Position numbers and translations under genes: made by a program. The notes beneath the pieces were generated by a model. The model saw only the letters and a program-made list of their open reading frames with translations. It searched no databases and was not told where the DNA came from. From an uncultured Bacillota bacterium (lineage in GTDB: Bacteria > Bacillota > Clostridia > Peptostreptococcales > Anaerovoracaceae), in the NCBI GenBank assembly GCA_946546075.1, contig CAMNNV010000020.1, positions 1 through 13,629 on the forward strand: a stretch of 13,629 nucleotides of DNA, given 5' to 3'. Shown in pieces: positions 6,516 through 13,629 of the stretch (position 1 is the first letter of the stretch; every line of letters begins with the position of its first letter).

Positions 6516-6568
6516 ACACATGCCATTAGAAGGCTGTATATGTATCATGAGAAATGAGGTAAAACAAA

Positions 6569-7477
6569 ATGGAACAACTGATCAATGAGATCAAGGAGTT
6601 GGCCAGGCAGAAAGATGCAGTGATCCTGGCACATTACTATGTCGACGGCAGCATCCAGGACATAGCCGATTATGTTGGTGATTCATTCTACCTTGCGAAG
6701 GTGGCGAAGGAAGTGCCGAACAAGACGATCGTGTTCTGCGGTGTCACTTTCATGGGGGAGAGCGCATGCATCCTGAATCCGGACAAAACCATCCTGATCC
6801 CGGATGTCAGTGCGGTATGCCCGATGGCGCTCATGGTCTACGAAGGGGAGATCGAGAAAGTGCGTGAGGAGTATGATGATCTGGCAGTCGTCTGCTATAT
6901 CAACTCCATGGCGGCGACAAAGTCGCTGGTCGACGTTTGCGTCACCTCGTCAAACGCTTTGAAGATCGTCAGTAAGCTCCCGCAGAAAAACATCTATTTC
7001 ATACCGGATAAAAACCTGGGAAGCTGGATCGCGGAGCAGCTTCCGGAGAAGAATTTCATTTTTGGTCACGGATACTGTCACGTTCACGATGTGATAAAAC
7101 CGGAGGACGTAGAAGCCTATAAAGCGAAGTATCCGGGTGTCAAGGTGCTGGTGCATCCGGAGTGCCCGGTAGAAGTGAGCAAGATGGCGGACTACGTGGG
7201 GAGCACCAGCGGGATCATCGATTTCGCGACGAAGAGCAGCGACAAGGAATTCATCGTCTGCACCGAGTCTGGTGTGGAACATGAACTGAAGAAGCGAAAT
7301 CCGGACAAGGAGTTCCACTTCATAGACAAACACGTATGCCAAAACATGAGAGGGATCACTCTCGAGGACGTTGCGGAGTGTCTGAGGAACGGTGCACCGC
7401 AGGCGCATGTCGAAGAAGAAGTGAGAGTCAGCGCAGAGAAGTCTCTGGACAGAATGCTCGAGCTGGGCTCGAACTAG
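6569..7477 (+). CDS. nadA: Quinolinate synthase
   Basis: A 302-residue cytoplasmic enzyme that condenses iminoaspartate with dihydroxyacetone phosphate to quinolinate, the second step of de novo NAD synthesis. AHYYVDGSIQDIADYVGDSF (21-40) is the family's first signature, followed by FMGESACILNPDK. The three cysteines that hold the oxygen-sensitive 4Fe-4S cluster are visible as Cys84 (SAVCPMA), Cys170 (HGYCHVH) and Cys257 (HVCQNMRGITLE). HPECP (196-200) and GSTSGI (211-216) match the active-site region. The length is typical of the short, cluster-only form. GAGG (6556-6559) lies nine bases before the ATG. It is the first gene of nadABC-niaR, 29 bases ahead of nadB. Confidence 0.97.
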   Translation: MEQLINEIKELARQKDAVILAHYYVDGSIQDIADYVGDSFYLAKVAKEVPNKTIVFCGVTFMGESACILNPDKTILIPDVSAVCPMALMVYEGEIEKVREEYDDLAVVCYINSMAATKSLVDVCVTSSNALKIVSKLPQKNIYFIPDKNLGSWIAEQLPEKNFIFGHGYCHVHDVIKPEDVEAYKAKYPGVKVLVHPECPVEVSKMADYVGSTSGIIDFATKSSDKEFIVCTESGVEHELKKRNPDKEFHFIDKHVCQNMRGITLEDVAECLRNGAPQAHVEEEVRVSAEKSLDRMLELGSN

Positions 7478-7506
7478 TCGCAAGCGGATAACAGGAGGAA
7501 CTACAG

Positions 7507-8841
7507 ATGAGTTATAATACGGATGTACTGATTGTCGGCAGCGGGGTGGCAGGCCTGTACTGTGCGCTCAAACTCCCATCGGACAAAAAAGTCACGGTCA
7601 TCACCAAAGCCGGTCTCGAGGAATGCGATTCCTGGCTCGCACAGGGCGGTATCTGTGTCCTGCGAAACGAGCAGGACTACGATTCCTACTACGAGGACAC
7701 CCTCAAAGCCGGTCATTACGAGAACGACAGGAGCTCCGTGGATATCATGATCCGCTCTTCCCAGCAGCTGATCGAAGATCTGATCAGCTATGGAGTGGAG
7801 TTCGAACGTGATGAGAACGGGGAACTGCTGTTTACGAGAGAAGGCGCTCATTCGGCACCGCGCATCCTTTTTCACGAGGACGTGACGGGCAAAGAGATCA
7901 CGGAGACTCTCCTGGAAGCTGTGCAGAGACTGCCAAACGTTACACTTTACGAGCATACGACCATGGTGGATATCATCGAAGCAGACGGGCATTGCCAGGG
8001 CATCGTCGCGCTGGTCAGCCCGGACAGTCAGCTGGCACAGTACTGCAATGGACCGACGACAGATGACGGCAGGCTGATCCTCGCTATGGAGGCACCGGAA
8101 GTCGTATGGGCATGCGGAGGGGTCGGCGGGCTGTTCGAGCATTCCACTAACTATCCGCATCTGACCGGTGATGCGCTGGGGATCGCGATCAAGCATGGCA
8201 TCCGCCTGAGGGACCCGGACTATATCCAGATCCATCCGACTACCCTTTATACAGAGAAGCCCGGACGATCCTTCCTCATTTCGGAATCCGTCCGAGGTGA
8301 GGGCGGTATCCTGCTGAACAAAGACGGGAAGCGGTTCGTGGACGAACTGCAGCCGAGAGATGTGGTCAGCCAGGCGATTTTTGCTGAGATGGAAAAGACC
8401 GGGGAGAAGCACGTATGGCTTTCCATGGAGAATATCCCGAAAGAGACGATACTGCACCATTTCCACAACATCTACGAGACCTGCCTGAAGGAAGGATACG
8501 ATGTGACGAAGGAACCGATCCCTGTGGTACCAGCGCAGCACTACTTCATGGGCGGTGTGGACGTGAACAGCGACAGCAGGACCTCCATGCCTCAGCTGTA
8601 TGCTGCCGGAGAGACGAGCTGTAACGGCGTGCACGGAGCGAACCGGCTTGCCAGCAACTCACTGCTTGAGAGCCTTGTTTTCGCACAGCGAGCAGCCAAA
8701 AGGATCGCAGAGGAATACGCAGGCAAGACGGTCGATCACAAGGTGACAGAGAATCTGGACCTTAAAGAATACATCGATACGAAAAAATTGTTTGCCGGCT
8801 ATAGAGAAAGCATTCTCAAAGAGATAGAGAAGATGAAATAG
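7507..8841 (+). CDS. nadB: L-aspartate oxidase
   Basis: A 444-residue flavoenzyme that oxidises L-aspartate to iminoaspartate for NadA. The N-terminal FAD motif is DVLIVGSGVAG (GxGxxG at 11-16). SWLAQGGI, the substrate-site IQIHPTTLY, and RSFLISESVRGEGGILLNKDGKRFVDE carry the family's active-site residues, and HGANRLASNSLLESLVF closes the FAD domain. It is nearly 100 residues shorter than the E. coli enzyme (about 540): little remains after the last FAD motif, so the C-terminal helical domain is largely missing, as in other short NadB proteins of anaerobes. In an anaerobe fumarate or another acceptor rather than oxygen probably reoxidises the flavin; this is inference. AGGAGG (7493-7498) lies eight bases before the start. 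Confidence 0.96.
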   Translation: MSYNTDVLIVGSGVAGLYCALKLPSDKKVTVITKAGLEECDSWLAQGGICVLRNEQDYDSYYEDTLKAGHYENDRSSVDIMIRSSQQLIEDLISYGVEFERDENGELLFTREGAHSAPRILFHEDVTGKEITETLLEAVQRLPNVTLYEHTTMVDIIEADGHCQGIVALVSPDSQLAQYCNGPTTDDGRLILAMEAPEVVWACGGVGGLFEHSTNYPHLTGDALGIAIKHGIRLRDPDYIQIHPTTLYTEKPGRSFLISESVRGEGGILLNKDGKRFVDELQPRDVVSQAIFAEMEKTGEKHVWLSMENIPKETILHHFHNIYETCLKEGYDVTKEPIPVVPAQHYFMGGVDVNSDSRTSMPQLYAAGETSCNGVHGANRLASNSLLESLVFAQRAAKRIAEEYAGKTVDHKVTENLDLKEYIDTKKLFAGYRESILKEIEKMK

Positions 8842-8865
8842 CGGATCAGTCGGAGGAAGAATAGA

Positions 8866-9717
8866 ATGAACAAAGTTACAATGAAACTGCACGTTGACAA
8901 GCTGATACGGATGGCTCTCGAAGAGGATATTACTTACGAGGATGTGTCTGCGAATGCAGTGATCAAAGAAGACCGCCCGGGAGCAGTAGATCTGATCGCC
9001 AAGCAGGAAGGAGTCATTGCAGGACTCGATGTATTCGCCCGCGTCTTCACACTTCTGGACGAAAATGCCCATACGGAATTCTTTGCTTCCGATGGCGATG
9101 AAGTGTCTCCGGGACAGAAGCTGGCAGTCGTCCATGCAGATATCCGCGTATTGCTGTCCGGAGAGCGTACGGCCCTCAATTATCTGCAGAGAATGAGCGG
9201 AGTCGCAACGTACACGAGACAAATGGTCAGCCTGCTGGAGGGAAGCAAAACGAAGCTCCTCGATACGCGAAAGACGACACCGAACAACAGAGTGTTCGAG
9301 AAATATGCAGTCCGCATAGGTGGCGGATGCAACCACAGATATAACATATCTGACGGGGTGATGCTCAAGGACAATCATATCGATGCAGCCGGAGGCGTCG
9401 CGGAAGCGGTCGCCATGGCTAAGGAATATGTACCGTTCGTGCATAAGATCGAGGTGGAGACAGAGAACCTCGATATGGTCAGGGAGGCTGTAGATGCCGG
9501 CGCCGATATCATAATGCTGGATAACATGGATTATGATACAATGAGAGAAGCGATAAAGATCATCGACGGAAGAGCGCTTACGGAGTGCTCCGGCAATGTG
9601 ACGAAAGAGAATATATCCAACATCGCAAGCATTGGCGTCGATTACATCTCAAGTGGGGCGCTGACGCACTCGGCACCGATCCTCGATGTTTCAATGAAGC
9701 ACCTGAGGGAAGAGTAA
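8866..9717 (+). CDS. nadC: Nicotinate-nucleotide pyrophosphorylase (carboxylating)
   Basis: A 283-residue enzyme that converts quinolinate and PRPP to nicotinate mononucleotide, CO2 and pyrophosphate. The N-terminal sandwich domain (about 8-110) includes LEEDITYEDVSANAVI. The barrel domain shows SGERTALNYLQRMSGVAT (~101-118), the phosphate-binding LDTRKTTP, GGGCNHRYNISDGVMLKDNHI, KIEVETEN and IMLDNMD, all standard for the family. The start ATG at 8866 has GGAGG nine bases upstream; a second in-frame ATG five codons later is less well placed. It follows nadB by 24 bases. Confidence 0.97.
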   Translation: MNKVTMKLHVDKLIRMALEEDITYEDVSANAVIKEDRPGAVDLIAKQEGVIAGLDVFARVFTLLDENAHTEFFASDGDEVSPGQKLAVVHADIRVLLSGERTALNYLQRMSGVATYTRQMVSLLEGSKTKLLDTRKTTPNNRVFEKYAVRIGGGCNHRYNISDGVMLKDNHIDAAGGVAEAVAMAKEYVPFVHKIEVETENLDMVREAVDAGADIIMLDNMDYDTMREAIKIIDGRALTECSGNVTKENISNIASIGVDYISSGALTHSAPILDVSMKHLREE

Positions 9718-9744
9718 CTGGATCATAAGAACAGGAGGAACAGT

Positions 9745-10308
9745 TTGGGCAAGCTGAAGACAGAGGAACGGAGAAACCGCATACTGGAAACACTGCAGGC
9801 CAGTGAAGAACCACTTTCCGGCAAATATCTCGCGGACAAGTTCGGTGTCAGCAGGCAGGTCGTCGTCACAGACATCGCTATATTGCGCAGCCAGTATCCT
9901 GATCTCATGGCCACGAGCCGCGGGTATATCATGCTTAAGGGGGATCTTTGCCGCAGGGTATTCAAGGTGCTGCATGATAACGAGCAGACGGAAGACGAGC
10001 TCGTAAGCATAGTGGAACTCGGTGGTAAAATCATGGACATCTATGTCGATCACAAAGTATACGGAACGATACGAAAGCCTTTGGATATACGATCAAAGCG
10101 TGATATCGATCATTTCATGGACGACATAAAGAGTGGAGTATCGACACCGCTGATGAATATAACGAATGGATATCACTACCACACGATCGAAGCGAGATCT
10201 GCGGAGATCCTGGACGAGATCGAAGAGACCCTGAAAGATAAGGGGTATCTCATAGAGAGTTTTGATTCTGCGGTTATCTACGAACCGAAGCGATACAGTA
10301 GTATGTAA
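9745..10308 (+). CDS. niaR: NiaR-type transcriptional repressor of NAD synthesis
   Basis: A 187-residue regulator. Residues ~5-62 form an HTH_11 winged helix (RRNRILETLQASEEPLSGKYLADKFGVSRQVVVTDIAILR). Residues ~70-170 form the 3H domain, named for conserved histidines: His77 (VLHDNEQTEDEL), His103 (VDHKVYG) and His144/His146 (YHYHTIEA). In NiaR proteins this domain binds a metal ion and senses nicotinate, and the protein represses NAD synthesis and niacin uptake genes. Translation starts at TTG 9745, fixed by AGGAGG (9733-9738) six bases upstream. Position as the last gene of nadABC implies control of its own operon. Confidence 0.93.
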   Translation: MGKLKTEERRNRILETLQASEEPLSGKYLADKFGVSRQVVVTDIAILRSQYPDLMATSRGYIMLKGDLCRRVFKVLHDNEQTEDELVSIVELGGKIMDIYVDHKVYGTIRKPLDIRSKRDIDHFMDDIKSGVSTPLMNITNGYHYHTIEARSAEILDEIEETLKDKGYLIESFDSAVIYEPKRYSSM

Positions 10309-10313
10309 ATAAT

Positions 10314-10352
10314 AAAGGGACTGACATCACTGATGATCAGTCCCTTTCTCTC
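10314..10352. terminator. Bidirectional terminator shared by niaR and purC
   Basis: AAAGGGACTGA (10314-10324) pairs perfectly with TCAGTCCCTTT (10337-10347) around a 12-base loop that can itself form a short ATCA/TGAT stem. TTTCTCTCT continues on the plus side and TTTATTATTT on the minus side, so it can stop both convergent genes. Confidence 0.82.
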
Positions 10353-10368
10353 TGTGTCGGTATGTGGC

Positions 10369-11238
10369 CTACAGCTCTTTGCCTGTGAGAAGTGTATATG
10401 CTTCCTTGTATTTCTCGATCGTCTTGTCGATGACGTCCTGAGGCAGGTTGTAGTCGCTGTCCGGATTAGCCAGCAGCCAGTCTCTTACGAACTGCTTATC
10501 GTAGGACGGCTGGGATTTGCCTGGTTCGTATCCTTCCAGTGGCCAGAAACGTGAGCTGTCCGGTGTGAGGACTTCATCGCCCAAAACAAGCTCGCCGTTC
10601 TCATCGAGACCGAATTCGAATTTCGTGTCGGCGATGATGATGCCGCGGGAAAGAGCGTACTCTGCGCACTTTTTGTAAACTGCGATCGTAGCATCCTTTG
10701 CCTTCTTCGCATATTCTTCGCCGTGTCCAGGATATGCCTTCTCGAGAACGTCGATGCTCTCTTCGTAGGAAATGTTGATGTCGTGATCGCCCAGCTCAGC
10801 CTTCGTGCTTGGAGTGTAGATGACCTCAGGAAGTTTGTCACTTTCCTTCAGGCCTTCCGGCAGTTTGATACCGCAGACAGTTCCGTCATTCTGATAGGAT
10901 TTCCAGCCGCTGCCTGTGATGTAGCCTCTGACGATGCATTCGATCGGGAGCATCTCCAGCTTCTTGCACATCGTTGCCTTCTTAGCGAACTGCTCCTGCT
11001 GGAAGAATTCCGGCATGTCAGCGTTGTCTACCGAGATCAGGTGGTTCGGGATGATGTCCTCAGTGAAATCAAACCAGAACTTCGACATCTGCGTCAGAAC
11101 AGCGCCCTTGTCAACGATCTTGTTCTTCAGGATAACGTCAAATGCAGAGATCCTGTCAGTTGCGACCATGATCAGTGAATCGCCAAGATCATATATCTCT
11201 CTTACTTTACCTTCTTTGATAGGTGTATATTCTTTCAT
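10369..11238 (-). CDS. purC: SAICAR synthetase (phosphoribosylaminoimidazole-succinocarboxamide synthase)
   Basis: A 289-residue enzyme of purine synthesis that joins CAIR and aspartate using ATP to give SAICAR. KEGKVREIYDLGDSLIMVATDRISAFD at the N-terminus is the nucleotide-binding region. The two family signatures are present: LPIECIVRGYITGSGWKSY, and DTKFEFGLDENGELVLGDEVLTPDSSRFW. It is of the longer PurC type (E. coli is 237 residues). I start at ATG 11236-11238 because GGAGG (11245-11249 on the complement) is six bases upstream; the in-frame start nine codons earlier lies before that site. It stands alone rather than in a pur operon, with its own promoter, and converges on niaR. Confidence 0.96.
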   Translation of the reverse strand: MKEYTPIKEGKVREIYDLGDSLIMVATDRISAFDVILKNKIVDKGAVLTQMSKFWFDFTEDIIPNHLISVDNADMPEFFQQEQFAKKATMCKKLEMLPIECIVRGYITGSGWKSYQNDGTVCGIKLPEGLKESDKLPEVIYTPSTKAELGDHDINISYEESIDVLEKAYPGHGEEYAKKAKDATIAVYKKCAEYALSRGIIIADTKFEFGLDENGELVLGDEVLTPDSSRFWPLEGYEPGKSQPSYDKQFVRDWLLANPDSDYNLPQDVIDKTIEKYKEAYTLLTGKEL

Positions 11239-11276
11239 TCTATACCTCCGCTGTGTTTGAACCATGATACCAGGTA

Positions 11277-11306
11277 ATTATAGCACATAACCCATAGCAG
11301 TGTCGC
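11277..11306 (-). promoter_or_regulatory. Predicted promoter of purC
   Basis: On the minus strand GCGACA (11306-11301), 18 bases, then TATAAT (11282-11277), preceded by TGC to give an extended -10. The leader is only about 30 bases, so no purine riboswitch precedes purC here. Confidence 0.65.
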
Positions 11307-11315
11307 TATAAATCC

Positions 11316-12458
11316 CTATTTCATCAGAGCGTTACCGACGATAAGCTGCTGGATCTCATTGGTTCCTTCGTAGATCTGAGTGATCTTAGCATCTCTCATC
11401 ATACGCTCTACGTGGTACTCACGCATATAGCCGTTTCCACCCATGAACTGGACGGCCCACTGGGTGACTTCCATGGCAGTGTTGGTGCACATGTACTTGG
11501 CCATTGCAGCATCCTGGGTGAACGGGATGCCCTGATCGTGGTGGACTGCAGCACGGTAGAGTACCAGTTTCGCAGCTTCGATCTTCATCTTGAGTTCGGC
11601 CATCTTGAACTGGATGTACTGGTTCTGGCCGATCGGTTTGCCGAACTGCTCTCTCTGCTTGACATATGCCAGAGCGCGGTCGAATGCTCCCTCTGCGAGA
11701 CCAAGACCCTGCGCTGCCACGCCGATACGTCCGCAGTCCAGCGTTTTCATAGCTGTCTTGAAGCCGTTGCCGTCGTTTCCGACCTTGCCGAATGCAGGGA
11801 CTCTGCAGTCATCGAGTATGACTTCTGAAACCTGCGCGGCACGGATGCCCATCTTGTTTTCGCGCTTTCCTGTGCGCACTCCCGGCAGGTCGCGGTCTAC
11901 GATGAAGCATGTGAGCCCTTTCGATTTTTTCTCCGGCTGAGTAAGGGCGTATATAGCGGTGTATTTTGCCAGAGGTCCGTTGGTGTTGAAGCATTTGAGC
12001 CCGTTGAGGATATAGTCATCTCCATCCTTTATGGCTGTTGTCAGGCAGCCGCCGGCATCGGATCCTGCTTCCGGCTCCGTAAGTCCGAAGGAGCCCATGA
12101 CTTCCCCTTTGAGGACAGGTGGAAGGAATGCCTTTTTCTGCTCCTCTGTCGCATCGGAGTACCAGATGCTTCCGCCGTAAAGGGATGTGCAGACAGAATA
12201 AGCGATACCGAATGATCCGTCGATCTTAGACATTTCTTCTACTGCAATAGCGTATTCCAGATAGCCAAGGCCCTGGCCGCCGTATTCCTTCGGGTAAGGG
12301 ATCCCGATAAAGCCAAGTTCACCGGCCTTGTGGAATGCATCGATCGGAAACTCTTCTTTCTCGTCGCGTTCGATGACGCCGGGAAGGAGCTCCTCCTCAG
12401 CAAACTGCTTCGCAGTCTTCTGTATTTCCTTTTGTTTCTCAGATAATTCAAAATCCAT
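11316..12458 (-). CDS. Acyl-CoA dehydrogenase, probably short-chain (butyryl-CoA type)
   Basis: A 380-residue flavoprotein with the three-part family fold: an N-terminal helical domain (MDFELSEKQKEIQKTAKQFAEEEL), a middle beta domain with the FAD/substrate signature GSFGLTEPEAGSDAGG, and a C-terminal helical domain with QFGKPIGQNQYIQFKMAELKMKIEAAK and FMGGNGYMREYHVERMMRDAKI. The catalytic base is Glu364 in QIYEGTNEIQQ, the position used by butyryl-CoA dehydrogenases and other short-chain members. Exact chain length cannot be read from sequence alone. The start is ATG 12456-12458, seven bases after GGAGG; a GTG two codons upstream is too close to that site. No etfA/etfB or crotonase pathway genes adjoin it. 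It lies upstream of purC on the same strand with a 77-base gap that shows no terminator. Confidence 0.93.
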   Translation of the reverse strand: MDFELSEKQKEIQKTAKQFAEEELLPGVIERDEKEEFPIDAFHKAGELGFIGIPYPKEYGGQGLGYLEYAIAVEEMSKIDGSFGIAYSVCTSLYGGSIWYSDATEEQKKAFLPPVLKGEVMGSFGLTEPEAGSDAGGCLTTAIKDGDDYILNGLKCFNTNGPLAKYTAIYALTQPEKKSKGLTCFIVDRDLPGVRTGKRENKMGIRAAQVSEVILDDCRVPAFGKVGNDGNGFKTAMKTLDCGRIGVAAQGLGLAEGAFDRALAYVKQREQFGKPIGQNQYIQFKMAELKMKIEAAKLVLYRAAVHHDQGIPFTQDAAMAKYMCTNTAMEVTQWAVQFMGGNGYMREYHVERMMRDAKITQIYEGTNEIQQLIVGNALMK

Positions 12459-12493
12459 ATACACGCCTCCTTGAATCTATTTCATACAGACTA

Positions 12494-12522
12494 ATATTAT
12501 GCAAAATCATGAATAATGTCAA
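12494..12522 (-). promoter_or_regulatory. Predicted promoter of the acyl-CoA dehydrogenase gene
   Basis: On the minus strand a perfect TTGACA (12522-12517) and TAATAT (12499-12494) are separated by 17 bases. It lies back to back with the pyrophosphatase promoter, with 25 bases between the two -35 elements. Confidence 0.7.
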
Positions 12523-12547
12523 TGCCGCAGGCGGGAGCGACAGGGAA

Positions 12548-12576
12548 TTGATAAAGGGGCCGGAATGTTTTAAAAT
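12548..12576 (+). promoter_or_regulatory. Predicted promoter of the pyrophosphatase gene
   Basis: TTGATA (12548-12553) and TAAAAT (12571-12576), with 17 bases between them, predict a start near 12583 and a 40-base leader. An AAGGAG at 12580-12585 has no start codon at usable spacing. Confidence 0.65.
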
Positions 12577-12623
12577 ACAAAAGGAGAACGACATCATCAA
12601 TTACAGTGACAAGGGGTAAAGAC

Positions 12624-13629
12624 ATGGCTGATATATACATCACGGGGCATAGAAATCCAGACCTCGACAGCATATGCAGCGCGCTGGCATATGCGAACCT
12701 CAAAAATAGAATCGATCCGGAGAACAACTACATCCCTGTGCGCTGCGGGCACATCGGAGAGAACGCTAAGCGTATACTCAAATCCCTGGATATCAAAGCG
12801 CCGATGCTCAAACTCGATGTGACACCGAAGGTGGGAGACATCGTCATGAGCCACGGCAAGACGATAGATGCATCGGATACTATCGCAGACCTTGCAGAAT
12901 ACTACAATGAGTCCACACCGCCGGCCATACCTGTCTTCGACGGCAAAGACTTCTACGGTCTTCTGAGCGTAGACGATATCACTTACTGGCTCGTCAGAGA
13001 ACTGGCAGACAATCGCAAGATCGATCACCTGCCTGAGATCCGAGAGATCATGACGGCACCGGAACCACCTGTCCAGGCGGATGACTTCCTGGAGCCTACC
13101 CTCAACACTCTCAGCAAGTCCCGCAAGCGCGGCCTTGCCGTATTTGACGGTGACGAATACATCGGGTTCGTGACGAGACGCTGCTTCCTGGAGATCCCGA
13201 AATACAAAGTGATCCTGGTGGACCACAATGAGCCGAAGCAAAGCATCCGCGGCATCGAGGATGCGGAGATCTGCGAGATCGTCGATCATCACAGGATCGA
13301 CGCGGTGAAGACGGATCTTCCGATATTCATCGACGCAGAGCCGGTGGGGAGCACGTGCACCATCGTGCATCAGCTGTTCCTGAGAAACGGCCTCATGCCG
13401 GACAAAGAGACGGCGAAGATCCTGCTGACGGGGATCATCTCGGACACCCTGATACTCCGAAGTCCGACGACGACGCCGATCGATATATCCACCGCGAATA
13501 CTTTGAGCATCATTTGCGGAGAAGAACTGGGAGCATTCGGCGTGAACATGTTCAAGAACGTCGAAGGCTTGAAGAAGCAGGATCCGGAGGAAGCCATCCA
13601 GTCCGACTTCAAGACCTACGATGAGAAGG
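12624..13629 (+). CDS. ppaC: CBS-domain manganese-dependent inorganic pyrophosphatase (family II), 3' truncated
   Basis: The reading frame is open from ATG 12624 to the window edge (335 codons and one base); the C-terminus, with the SRK substrate motif, lies beyond. Family II enzymes hydrolyse pyrophosphate with Mn2+ or Co2+. DHH-superfamily motifs are intact: GHRNPDLDS (8-16; His9, Asp13, Asp15), VDHNEP (199-204), VDHHRID (220-226), EPVGSTCTI (239-247) and TGIISDTLILRSPTTTPID (269-287). A pair of CBS domains is inserted at about 68-190. In characterised CBS-pyrophosphatases these bind adenine nucleotides, with AMP and ADP inhibiting and ATP activating. No DRTGG domain is present between them, so this is the short CBS form. 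AAGGGG (12611-12616), seven bases before the ATG, supports the start. It diverges from the acyl-CoA dehydrogenase gene. Confidence 0.95.
   Translation, partial: MADIYITGHRNPDLDSICSALAYANLKNRIDPENNYIPVRCGHIGENAKRILKSLDIKAPMLKLDVTPKVGDIVMSHGKTIDASDTIADLAEYYNESTPPAIPVFDGKDFYGLLSVDDITYWLVRELADNRKIDHLPEIREIMTAPEPPVQADDFLEPTLNTLSKSRKRGLAVFDGDEYIGFVTRRCFLEIPKYKVILVDHNEPKQSIRGIEDAEICEIVDHHRIDAVKTDLPIFIDAEPVGSTCTIVHQLFLRNGLMPDKETAKILLTGIISDTLILRSPTTTPIDISTANTLSIICGEELGAFGVNMFKNVEGLKKQDPEEAIQSDFKTYDEK

Noticed and set aside
7501..8634. A 377-codon open frame on the minus strand opposite nadB
   Set aside because: It lies wholly over nadB, has no recognisable domain or ribosome binding site, and its composition reflects the codon bias of the real gene.
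11239..11315. A purine riboswitch before purC
   Set aside because: The leader from the predicted promoter is about 30 bases and lacks the three-way junction.
12597..13370. A 257-codon minus-strand frame opposite the pyrophosphatase
   Set aside because: The plus-strand frame carries every family II pyrophosphatase motif and a ribosome binding site; the minus frame is an antisense shadow.

Overview
The window looks like ordinary chromosome from an anaerobic, mid-GC Firmicute of the class Clostridia. Supporting signs are strong AGGAGG-type ribosome binding sites, sigma-A-like promoters, an feoA-feoB cluster with a small FeoB-associated Cys-rich membrane protein, a nadABC-niaR operon, a YerB/DUF3048 lipoprotein, a butyryl-CoA-dehydrogenase-like enzyme and a family II pyrophosphatase with CBS domains. 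I cannot name the genus. I see no insertion sequence, phage gene, CRISPR array, tRNA or rRNA, and no gene-free stretch longer than about 220 bases.

Layout: (1) 1-311, the 3' end of an unrecognised gene and a terminator. (2) 350-3518, a metal locus. A membrane-anchored HMA-domain protein on the minus strand diverges from feoA, feoB and a 53-codon Cys-rich membrane protein on the plus strand. The ~200-base region between them carries two perfect palindromes (GGTTAG-N6-CTAACC) and one degenerate copy, placed over predicted promoters; this is probably a DtxR/IdeR-type metal-responsive control region. (3) 3521-6399, a likely operon of a GDT1/UPF0016 cation transporter, a class IV aminotransferase and a YerB-like lipoprotein, ending in a strong terminator. 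(4) 6439-10347, the de novo NAD operon nadA-nadB-nadC followed by its probable repressor niaR, with an unusual leader of alternating ACATC/GATGT elements. (5) 10369-12522, minus-strand purC and an acyl-CoA dehydrogenase gene, each with its own promoter; purC converges on niaR at a shared bidirectional terminator. (6) 12548-13629, a CBS-domain manganese-dependent inorganic pyrophosphatase, divergent from the acyl-CoA dehydrogenase gene and cut by the window end.

Metal handling recurs: ferrous iron uptake, a probable Mn/Ca transporter and a probably Mn/Co-dependent pyrophosphatase. NadA needs a 4Fe-4S cluster, so NAD synthesis also draws on iron. Nothing here is clearly a wholly new system. The parts most worth a second look are the Feo divergent control region with its HMA partner, and the nadA leader.
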